DNA of 15,818 nt from an uncultured Collinsella sp. (GTDB taxonomy: Bacteria; Actinomycetota; Coriobacteriia; Coriobacteriales; Coriobacteriaceae), in assembly GCA_902463875.1 (NCBI GenBank), contig CABQHR010000023.1:1-15818 (forward strand), in the 5' to 3' direction. Shown here in pieces: positions 1 to 6,339 of the stretch; position 1 is the first letter of the stretch; each line of letters starts with the position of its first letter. Made by a program: the position numbers and the translations under genes. The notes beneath the pieces were generated by a model. That model was given only the letters and a program-made list of their open reading frames with translations, ran no database searches and was not told where the DNA came from.

Positions 1-319
1 CGGGGATGGTGAGCACCTTGTGGCCGCCAAACTCGATGGCGCCCGCCTCGTGGCAAGCGACATGGCCGGTCTCGGCGGCAACGACGCCCTCGTAGGGCGC
101 GAGCAGCATGTCAATCACCGTCGCGTTGGCCTGCGTGCCGCCCACCAGCAAGAACACGTCGGCATCGGGGGCCTGACAGGCCTCGCGAATCAGCTGCTTG
201 GCACGCTCGGTGTGCGCATCGGTACCGTAGCCGGGCTGCGGCTCCATGTTGGTATCGACGAGCGCCTGCAGCACTGCCGGATGAGCACCGTGGGAATAGT
301 CGTTGTTGAACGCGAGCAT
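1..319 (-). CDS. Low-specificity L-threonine aldolase-type PLP enzyme (N-terminal part)
   Basis: This is the first 106 codons of a gene whose 3' end lies beyond the window. The protein begins MLAFNNDYSHGAHP, then has a QPGYGTDAHTERAKQL stretch and a GGTQANATVIDMLL stretch near residues 63-76. FNNDYS.GAHP, QPGYG.D and GGTQAN are typical of fold-type I PLP enzymes of the threonine aldolase/beta-eliminating lyase family, which cleave L-threonine or L-allo-threonine to glycine and acetaldehyde. The PLP-binding lysine would lie in the missing part, so activity cannot be confirmed. The start at 319 is supported by an AGAGGA ribosome site a few bases upstream. It lies 45 bp after the PAP2 gene on the same strand, so it may be the last gene of an mfd-PAP2-aldolase transcript. 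Substrate specificity is inferred from family only. Confidence 0.8.
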   Translation of the reverse strand, partial: MLAFNNDYSHGAHPAVLQALVDTNMEPQPGYGTDAHTERAKQLIREACQAPDADVFLLVGGTQANATVIDMLLAPYEGVVAAETGHVACHEAGAIEFGGHKVLTIP

Positions 320-364
320 GGCAATCCTCTCTAGCCGGGCATGGGCCCGATGATTTAAACGCCG

Positions 365-1228
365 CTATTGTACGCCGCCCGGATAGGCAATGCGCGCGGC
401 AAGGCACTCAAGTGCCAACACCAGGGCAAAGCCGCAGCTCACGTCAGTCAAAAAGTGTGCACCGATCACGATACGGCCAAAGGCGACGAGCGCCGCGACC
501 ACGGCAGCGACCCAAAAGACCACGCGGCGTCGCGGCGGCTTTTCCGTAAAAGCCGCCGCGGGAAGCCCGGCGAGCATAAGGCCGATCGCCGCGTGCGCCG
601 TGTGTCCGCTCGCAAACGACTTAAAGCCGTCCTTGATTACGCCGGCCGCAATATAGCTCCACTTGTCGGGGTTGCCAATCACCCACCACGGCTGAAAATT
701 GAGCCCCGGCGTGACCTCGATCACGCGCATGCGCGGGCGCGACCACAGCGGCTTGACAACCACGTTGAGGATGATGGCCTGAGCGACCCACACGGCAAGC
801 ACCATCAGCGCCCAGCGCGCGAGCTCGTCGGAGTCGGTGTCGCGCGTGAGGCGATAGGCGATGAGGTTGGCCGCGATGACCAATGCAAACGTCAGAACCA
901 GCTGAAACGCAATAAGCTTGCCGCCGACGCGCAGCGATCCGATAATCTCGTAGCCGACCAGGCCTACGTTGATCAGAACGCCCAGCGCGGCGAGCCACTT
1001 GCTCGCCTTGGAATCGGGACGTGCCGAGCGCACGAGCATAATGCCCGCGACGCTCGCCGTCAGCTCGAACGGCAGCTCGCCGGCCGCCTCGACAAAGCGG
1101 CCAAACAGGCTAGACGAGTTGAACAGCGCACTCGAGATTTGGTAATCGAAAAAAGACCCGACGAGCAGACAAAAGGCCAGGATGACCGCGATAGCAGCGG
1201 CATCTTTCTTATAGATATACCCGAACAT
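365..1228 (-). CDS. PAP2-superfamily membrane phosphatase
   Basis: A 287-residue integral membrane protein with several hydrophobic segments (about 10-26, 54-66, 79-96, 106-125, 139-157, 211-226, 236-255 and 261-280). It carries the three phosphatase motifs of the type 2 phosphatidic acid phosphatase family: K159 with RP at 164-165, SGH at 207-209, and R252-x5-H258-x3-D262. H209 and H258 are the expected nucleophile and acid/base pair. Such enzymes remove phosphate from lipid phosphates (phosphatidic acid, phosphatidylglycerol phosphate, undecaprenyl diphosphate) at the membrane; which substrate is used here cannot be read from the sequence. The N-terminal half is longer and more hydrophobic than the minimal family core. 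A GAAAGGAAAG ribosome site precedes the ATG at 1228. The gene follows mfd after 56 bp on the same strand. Confidence 0.88.
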   Translation of the reverse strand: MFGYIYKKDAAAIAVILAFCLLVGSFFDYQISSALFNSSSLFGRFVEAAGELPFELTASVAGIMLVRSARPDSKASKWLAALGVLINVGLVGYEIIGSLRVGGKLIAFQLVLTFALVIAANLIAYRLTRDTDSDELARWALMVLAVWVAQAIILNVVVKPLWSRPRMRVIEVTPGLNFQPWWVIGNPDKWSYIAAGVIKDGFKSFASGHTAHAAIGLMLAGLPAAAFTEKPPRRRVVFWVAAVVAALVAFGRIVIGAHFLTDVSCGFALVLALECLAARIAYPGGVQ

Positions 1229-1284
1229 GCTTTCCTTTCGATGGGGTCAGATTGCCCAAATGGGGCGTTTGCAGCGTCGACCCG

Positions 1285-4200
1285 TTAGTCATCGTCAGTC
1301 GCGCCCAGCTGCTGCAGTAGCATGAGCGCGGCCGCCACCGGGCCGGTGCCGTCGTTGGCGTCGAGACCTCGGCCCAGGCCGCTGCCCGCACCGGCGCCCG
1401 CCTTGTAGGGCACCGACAGCTTGCGGCTCTTGGGGAAGTTCACCGCGCCATAGCGATTCTTGAACTCAAAGGCTACCTTCTTGGGAACGTCAACCCCCAG
1501 GAAGGTAATGCGCCCACCGCTGAGCGTGACGCTCTCGAGCCCCAGGCGCTCGCCGCGGATACGGATACGCGCGCGGTTGAACAGGTTGAGTCCCGCCAGC
1601 GGCAGCTCACCATGCGCGGCCTCGGTCTCCTCCTGCACCTCGTCGACACTCTCCAGGTCCTCAGCCGCCGCGAGCTTGCGGTACACGAGCACGCGCTGGT
1701 CCACCGCCGGCATGTACTCCTCGGACAAGAAGTAGTCGGCCGGCAGGTTGATGCCCACGCTCGCCGCCTCCACGCCGGCATCGTCATCGCCGCGCGCCTC
1801 GGCCACGGCCTGGCCCAACATCTGCGTAAACAGGTCAAAGCCCACGCTCGACAGGTTGCCGTGCTGCTCAGCGCCCATCAGCGAACCGGCGCCGCGAATC
1901 TCCAGGTCGCGCATGGCGATGCGCATGCCGCTGCCTAGGTCCTGGAACTCGGACAGTGCGGTCAGGCGCGCCGTGGCCTCCTCGGTAAGCGGCAGCTCGC
2001 CCGGGAACATAAAGTACGCGTAGGCCTGCGTGGCCGAGCGACCCACACGGCCCTTGAGCTGGTAGAGCTGCGCCAGGCCAAGGCGCTGCGAGTCCTCGAT
2101 GATGAGCGTGTTGGCGGTCGCGTTATCGATGCCGCTCTCCACGATGGTCGTGGCGATGAGCACGTCGATCTTTTTGGTCGCGAACTCGATCATCACGTCC
2201 TCGACCTCGCGCGGGCTCATCTTGCCGTGCGCCACGCCCACGCGCGCCTCGGGCGCGGCCTCGTGCACGCGCGCCACGGCGTCGTCGATGGTCTTGACGC
2301 GGTTGGACACGTAGTACACCTGGCCGCCTCGGCCCACCTCCAGGCGAATCGCCGCGCTCACCACATCGGGGTCGTACTCCCCCACGTGCACGATCACGGG
2401 GCGGCGCCCAGTCGGCGGCGTGGTGATCAGGCTCATGTCGCGCACGCCGCTCGTGGCCATCTGCATGGTTCGCGGAATAGGCGTTGCCGAAAGCGTAAGC
2501 ACGTCAATCTGCTCACGCAGGTTCTTGAGCTGCTCCTTGTGCTGCACGCCAAAGCGCTGCTCCTCGTCGATGATTACCAGGCCTAGGTTCTTAGGGTTCA
2601 CATCGGCCGAAAGCAGACGATGCGTGCCGATGAGCACATCGATCGTGCCCTCGGCAAATGCCTTGAGCGCGCGCTTTTGCTGCGCCGGCGTGCGAAAGCG
2701 GCTGAGTACCTCGACTTCAAGGCCAAACGGGGCAAAACGCTCAAAGAACGTCTCGTAGTGCTGCTGGGCCAGAATGGTCGTGGGGCAGAGCACCATGACC
2801 TGGCGACCGGAGTCCACGCACTTAAACGCCGCGCGCAGGGCGACCTCGGTCTTGCCAAAGCCCACGTCTCCGCACAGCAGGCGGTCCATGGGCTTGGGCG
2901 CCTCCATATCGGCCTTAATGTCAGCGATGGCCTCCAGCTGATCGCGCGTCTCGTCGTAGGGGAAGCTCTGCTCCATCTCGATCTGCTCGGGCGTGTCGGG
3001 CGGGCAAGCGATACCGGTAATCGAAGAGCGGCGCGTATACAGATCGACCAGGTCAAACGCCAGTTTTTTGGCATTCTTGCGCGCCTTGTTGGTGGCACGC
3101 GTCCAGTCGGCGGTGTTGAGCCTGGTCAGGCGCGGCTTGTCGCCGTCGGGACCGACGTAGCGAGTGATGCGGTCGACCTGCTCCAGCGGTACGTAGAGCT
3201 TGTCGCCGTCGGCATATTCCAGCAAAAAGTAGTCGCGTTCCTTGCCGCCCACTTCCTGGCGCGCGATCTCGCTAAAGAGCGCGATGCCGTGGGTAGCGTG
3301 CACCACGTAGTCGCCCGGCTTAAACGGGAACGTGATCTGCGTAATGTCAACCTTGCGGCGGCTGCGCGCGCGGTTGGCATCCATGCGAGCGTTGAGGTCG
3401 GCGATCGAGAACACGGCCAAATTGGCGTCGGGCACCACCACGCCCTGCGGCAGGGCGGCATCCACAAAAGTCACGCGTCCGCGCGAGATGGTGGGCACGG
3501 CAGCACCGACGGCAGCCTGGGCAGCACCCGCCTCGAGCGAGCGGGCGTTGAGCGCGTCGGCCTTGCGCTCACGGATCGAGGCATGGGCCTCCTGGCGGGC
3601 AGCGCGATCGGTAGAATCCGCCGCCGCCACGCGCACGCGATCGCCGATAACGCCGGCGTTTTCGGGCGCTGCCGTCAGCGATTCCTCAAAGGTAATGCCC
3701 TCGTCGCCAAAGGTGAGCTCCATCGACTCGCGCGCACCGCGGTCGGGAATGGCAAACACGCAGGCATAGCGCTTGCCCACGACCTCCTGGATACGCGTCA
3801 TAAAGCGGTTGTCCGAACCCGCAATGGCCGGCTGCTCAATCTTGAGCTCGGCGGTCACCGCGCCGCCGGCACGGATAAGGCTCACATAATTCAGGCGCTG
3901 CTGAGCACCAAAGTCGAGCTGCTGGGCGCGCACGTACAGGCCATCCAGACGGTCGACCCCCGCCTCGCCGGCACGGGCCTCGATATCCTCGTAAGCGCGC
4001 AGGCAATCGTCGAACAGCGAGCGCGGCTCGGACAGCACCACAAGCGCCTTGCCGCTCACATGCGACAGCGGGCTCACGGTCTGGCCGTACATCACCGGCA
4101 AAAAGCGGTCGAGCTCGGGCGTGACGATGCGCGCGTCCACCATCTCGAGCAGTGCCGCCAGCTTGCTGTCGTCCTGGCTGGCGCGGTAGAGCGCCACATG

Positions 4201-4917
4201 CATGTTGTGGACGGCCTCGTCGGTGAGCGCCAGTTCGCGGCAGGGGAAGATCTCGATGCTGTCCTCGTTGCCGATGGTTTGGCCCGTGGAGCTCACCATG
4301 CGGCGGATGCGATCGATCTCGTCGCCGAAGAACTCAATACGCACGGGCGCCTTTTCCTGCGCGGGGAACACCTCGACGGTGTCGCCGTGCACGCGGAACA
4401 GACCAGGCGCGTCGGCAGCGCCGGCATTGGTGTAGCCCATGCCCACCAGGCGCTGCGGCACCTCGTCAAAGGGAATCTCCTCGCCCACCGCAAAGGTGGT
4501 GGACTCCCAGTAGCGGCTCTCGACCGGCGGCACGCAACGCAGCAGCGCGCGGGCCGAGGCGACCATGATGCAGTTGTCGCCGCGCACGATGCGCCCCAAG
4601 GCCTCGCAGCGTTGGGCCACCACGGCATCGTCGGGCGCCTGCTCGCGCCATGGATAGTCCTTGCGCTCGGGGAAGCGGCACACGTGCGCCAGGCCCACAT
4701 AGGCAGCCAAGCTACGCGCGGCGCGATCGGCCGCGTCCTCGCCGCTCACGATATAGACCGTGGGGCGCGGGCGACGCGCAAACTGGGCGGCGGCCATAAG
4801 CGTGCGACCCGACTGCGACACGGCCAGCGTCACGTCCTCGCCGGCATCGAGTCCGGCCTCGACGGTCTGCAGCGCCTCGGCAGTGTAGAGCTGCGCAGCT
4901 ATACGGTGAATGAGCAT
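1285..4917 (-). CDS. mfd: Transcription-repair coupling factor Mfd
   Basis: Mfd is the ATP-driven translocase that removes RNA polymerase stalled at DNA lesions and recruits UvrA for nucleotide excision repair. The 1210-residue length fits the family. Order of domains: UvrB-like N-terminal region (about 10-400, with FPERKDYPW near 82-90); an Ala/Arg-rich variable linker (about 430-480); a CarD-like RNA polymerase interaction domain (about 533-595, GDYVVHATHGIALF); an SF2 helicase with Walker A GDVGFGKTE at 683-691, DEEQ at 784-787, SATPIPRT at 810-817 and QLKGRVGRS at 953-961; and the TRCF C-terminal domain (about 1056-1150). The tail has a Gly-rich linker (about 1173-1184). The ATG at 4917 is chosen because GGAGGA lies 6 bases before it; an in-frame ATG at 4944 would add nine residues but has no good ribosome site. 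Confidence 0.97.
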   Translation of the reverse strand: MLIHRIAAQLYTAEALQTVEAGLDAGEDVTLAVSQSGRTLMAAAQFARRPRPTVYIVSGEDAADRAARSLAAYVGLAHVCRFPERKDYPWREQAPDDAVVAQRCEALGRIVRGDNCIMVASARALLRCVPPVESRYWESTTFAVGEEIPFDEVPQRLVGMGYTNAGAADAPGLFRVHGDTVEVFPAQEKAPVRIEFFGDEIDRIRRMVSSTGQTIGNEDSIEIFPCRELALTDEAVHNMHVALYRASQDDSKLAALLEMVDARIVTPELDRFLPVMYGQTVSPLSHVSGKALVVLSEPRSLFDDCLRAYEDIEARAGEAGVDRLDGLYVRAQQLDFGAQQRLNYVSLIRAGGAVTAELKIEQPAIAGSDNRFMTRIQEVVGKRYACVFAIPDRGARESMELTFGDEGITFEESLTAAPENAGVIGDRVRVAAADSTDRAARQEAHASIRERKADALNARSLEAGAAQAAVGAAVPTISRGRVTFVDAALPQGVVVPDANLAVFSIADLNARMDANRARSRRKVDITQITFPFKPGDYVVHATHGIALFSEIARQEVGGKERDYFLLEYADGDKLYVPLEQVDRITRYVGPDGDKPRLTRLNTADWTRATNKARKNAKKLAFDLVDLYTRRSSITGIACPPDTPEQIEMEQSFPYDETRDQLEAIADIKADMEAPKPMDRLLCGDVGFGKTEVALRAAFKCVDSGRQVMVLCPTTILAQQHYETFFERFAPFGLEVEVLSRFRTPAQQKRALKAFAEGTIDVLIGTHRLLSADVNPKNLGLVIIDEEQRFGVQHKEQLKNLREQIDVLTLSATPIPRTMQMATSGVRDMSLITTPPTGRRPVIVHVGEYDPDVVSAAIRLEVGRGGQVYYVSNRVKTIDDAVARVHEAAPEARVGVAHGKMSPREVEDVMIEFATKKIDVLIATTIVESGIDNATANTLIIEDSQRLGLAQLYQLKGRVGRSATQAYAYFMFPGELPLTEEATARLTALSEFQDLGSGMRIAMRDLEIRGAGSLMGAEQHGNLSSVGFDLFTQMLGQAVAEARGDDDAGVEAASVGINLPADYFLSEEYMPAVDQRVLVYRKLAAAEDLESVDEVQEETEAAHGELPLAGLNLFNRARIRIRGERLGLESVTLSGGRITFLGVDVPKKVAFEFKNRYGAVNFPKSRKLSVPYKAGAGAGSGLGRGLDANDGTGPVAAALMLLQQLGATDDD

Positions 4918-4942
4918 GCTGTTCCTCCGGCATCGCAACGCC

Positions 4943-4971
4943 AAAAGCCCGCCGGGGCAAGCTCGGCGGGT
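4943..4971 (-). terminator. GC-rich hairpin with TTTT in the mfd leader
   Basis: CCCGCCG (4948-4954) pairs perfectly with CGGCGGG (4964-4970) around a 9-base loop. On the minus strand the hairpin is followed by CTTTT. It sits about 25-55 bases upstream of the mfd start with no gene ending before it on that strand, so it would act within the mfd leader (attenuator-like) or trim readthrough. The U tract is short, so efficiency is uncertain. Confidence 0.4.
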
Positions 4972-4993
4972 CGTTCGTCATAGTTCGTTAGGT

Positions 4994-5023
4994 TTTATGG
5001 TACCGCACGGCCGCACGACACAA
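4994..5023 (-). promoter_or_regulatory. Possible mfd promoter
   Basis: On the minus strand TTGTGT (5018-5023) and CATAAA (4994-4999) are 18 bases apart, a weak match to a sigma-70-type promoter. Transcription would start near 4987 and give a leader of about 70 bases containing the hairpin at 4948-4970. Supported only by motif resemblance. Confidence 0.25.
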
Positions 5024-5178
5024 CGCCAAAGCAGCGGCATGCCAAATGTTGCCCACAACGGTCGCACCAACGCGTTTTCCCAGCTTATTGACCCACCGGC
5101 TTTTCTTTAATTTGCTGCCTTTCACTACCCTTTTGCACCGCTCGCGCCCCTGGCAAGCATTTCGCTCCGCAAAGCACC

Positions 5179-5184
5179 TATAAT
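5179..5184 (+). promoter_or_regulatory. -10 box of the first FHA gene
   Basis: A perfect TATAAT lies 54 bases upstream of the ATG at 5239. No good TTGACA-like -35 is seen at the usual spacing (TGGCAA at 5151-5156 is 22 bases away, GCATTT at 5157-5162 is 16). The promoter may need an activator, or the -35 contact may be weak. The rest of the 4918-5238 divergent region holds the mfd leader and the G tract, and no further gene is visible. Confidence 0.5.
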
Positions 5185-5218
5185 GATCACTACTTAGGCT
5201 TCTTGTCCCATTTTTTGA

Positions 5219-5229
5219 GGGGGGGGGGG
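5219..5229 (+). repeat. Homopolymer of 11 G at the ribosome-site position
   Basis: Eleven consecutive G (5219-5229) lie between two runs of six T (5211-5216 and 5233-5238), ending 9 bases before the ATG at 5239. No separate conventional Shine-Dalgarno is at normal distance, so the 3' part of the G run must act as the ribosome site, by G-C and G-U pairing with the CCUCC anti-SD. Such tracts are prone to slipped-strand length change. Confidence 0.9.
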
Positions 5230-5238
5230 TAATTTTTT

Positions 5239-6195
5239 ATGGCTGATACTCCATCTTGTGCACTGTACGCCGGGCTTAAGTCGCTCGGCCGCATCAACAA
5301 CGGCTGCGCCGCGCAAATCCTCATGGCCAGCGACGCCCGCTACGGCGGACGTCCCATCTCCGAGCGCCTGACAGTCCCGTCGTTTATCTCACGCGAAATC
5401 GTTCATGCCAAGCCCGGCGACCTTCCCGAGCCCCTGTTTGCTCCCTTTGAGCAAAGCGCGCGCCAGATACTCAACCTCATCATGCAAAACCGAGGCTCCG
5501 ACCCCCAATCGCTGAGCAAGATCGTTAAGCGCTATATGGAGTCGTGCGTCCCGGACATGCAGGATGCCCTTACCAACTGCGGCGTCGACGGCATGCTCTT
5601 TAGGAACGGCGTCGAGCGCATCGAGACCGCCGACAATAGCGACATTAAAGATCGTCTCTACATCCATCTGGTCTTTTTTATCGTTACCGGCTGCCTTGGC
5701 GATCCCGCCCGCGCCATCGAATACACCGAGTCGTTTGTGTCCGACCAGATGCTCTCGACGCTTGGCACCGTCGAGACAACCGTTACCTCGTTTTTCTCGG
5801 CCGCGGCACGTCCTACGGGAGATATTCGCCTGGGCCTGCTGCGCGTTGTGGGTAACTCGGCGCGCCCGCCGCTACGTCCCCTATCCATGGACCCGGCGGG
5901 CAGCATTATCGGATCGCTGACGGGCGACGAAAACGCCATCACCGACGTCGATTCCGATGTCTCGCGCCAGCACCTGCGTGTTTGGCACCAAGACGGACGC
6001 TGGTTTGCACAGGGCCTCGACTCCACCAACGGATCGTTTTTGATCTCGGGCGTCGACCGCTGCCGCCAGTTTATCGAGCCGGCCCGCCGCGACCGCCCCG
6101 CGAACTTTGCCAACACCCCTGTCGAGATTCACAACGGAGATACGCTCTGCCTGGGTGCCACGACGCGCTTTTTGGTCATCCGCATCACCGACTAA
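5239..6195 (+). CDS. FHA-domain protein with conserved N-terminal adaptor region
   Basis: A 318-residue soluble protein. The C-terminal third is a forkhead-associated domain, which binds phosphothreonine peptides: IGS at 224-226, SRQH at 242-245, STNG at 262-265, HNGD at 298-301 and a closing FLVI strand at 311-314. The arginine and serine of the SRxH motif and the STNG turn, which form the phosphopeptide pocket, are present. Residues 1-190 are a helical region with no domain I can name. They match the N-terminal part of the FHA protein at 8385-9374 (for example AAQILMASD, FISREIVHAKPG, GCLGDP, LGTVETT), so the two are paralogues with a shared, undescribed N-terminal domain. No signal peptide or membrane segment is seen. 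The Hanks-type kinase gene follows on the same strand after an intervening terminator. Its function is probably to read that kinase's phosphorylation; this is inferred. Confidence 0.88.
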   Translation: MADTPSCALYAGLKSLGRINNGCAAQILMASDARYGGRPISERLTVPSFISREIVHAKPGDLPEPLFAPFEQSARQILNLIMQNRGSDPQSLSKIVKRYMESCVPDMQDALTNCGVDGMLFRNGVERIETADNSDIKDRLYIHLVFFIVTGCLGDPARAIEYTESFVSDQMLSTLGTVETTVTSFFSAAARPTGDIRLGLLRVVGNSARPPLRPLSMDPAGSIIGSLTGDENAITDVDSDVSRQHLRVWHQDGRWFAQGLDSTNGSFLISGVDRCRQFIEPARRDRPANFANTPVEIHNGDTLCLGATTRFLVIRITD

Positions 6196-6219
6196 CTCGC
6201 GCACACATCATCGACGCAC

Positions 6220-6265
6220 AAGGTGCCGTTATTTGCATCAACCGCTGCAAATAACGGCACCTTTT
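6220..6265 (+). terminator. Strong intrinsic terminator after first FHA gene
   Basis: A perfect 18-bp inverted repeat (6220-6237 with 6246-6263, 8-base loop) runs into a short T tract (6262-6265). It begins 24 bases after the FHA stop codon. It should separate most transcription of the first FHA gene from the kinase gene. Confidence 0.85.
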
Positions 6266-6280
6266 CGATTAAGGCAACGG

Positions 6281-6312
6281 TTGCGCTACCTATTCCCTAA
6301 CATTAGGGTTAT
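6281..6312 (+). promoter_or_regulatory. Possible kinase promoter with overlapping palindrome
   Basis: TTGCGC (6281-6286) and TAGGGT (6304-6309) are 17 bases apart, a weak promoter match. The palindrome CCCTAA-ca-TTAGGG (6295-6308) lies in the spacer and overlaps the -10, a typical operator position. A promoter is expected here because of the terminator just upstream, but neither element is a strong match. Confidence 0.35.
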
Positions 6313-6339
6313 GCACTTTTTTCTCGAAAGGATCGCCCC

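Noticed and set aside
368..1288. A 306-codon plus-strand frame opposite the PAP2 gene
   Set aside because: The composition is Arg/Lys/Asp-rich with no motif, and the opposite strand has all three PAP2 motifs.
2620..4983. A 787-codon open frame on the plus strand across mfd
   Set aside because: It is antisense to the clearly conserved Mfd; its Ala/Arg/His/Gly-rich composition is the usual mirror of a GC-rich gene.
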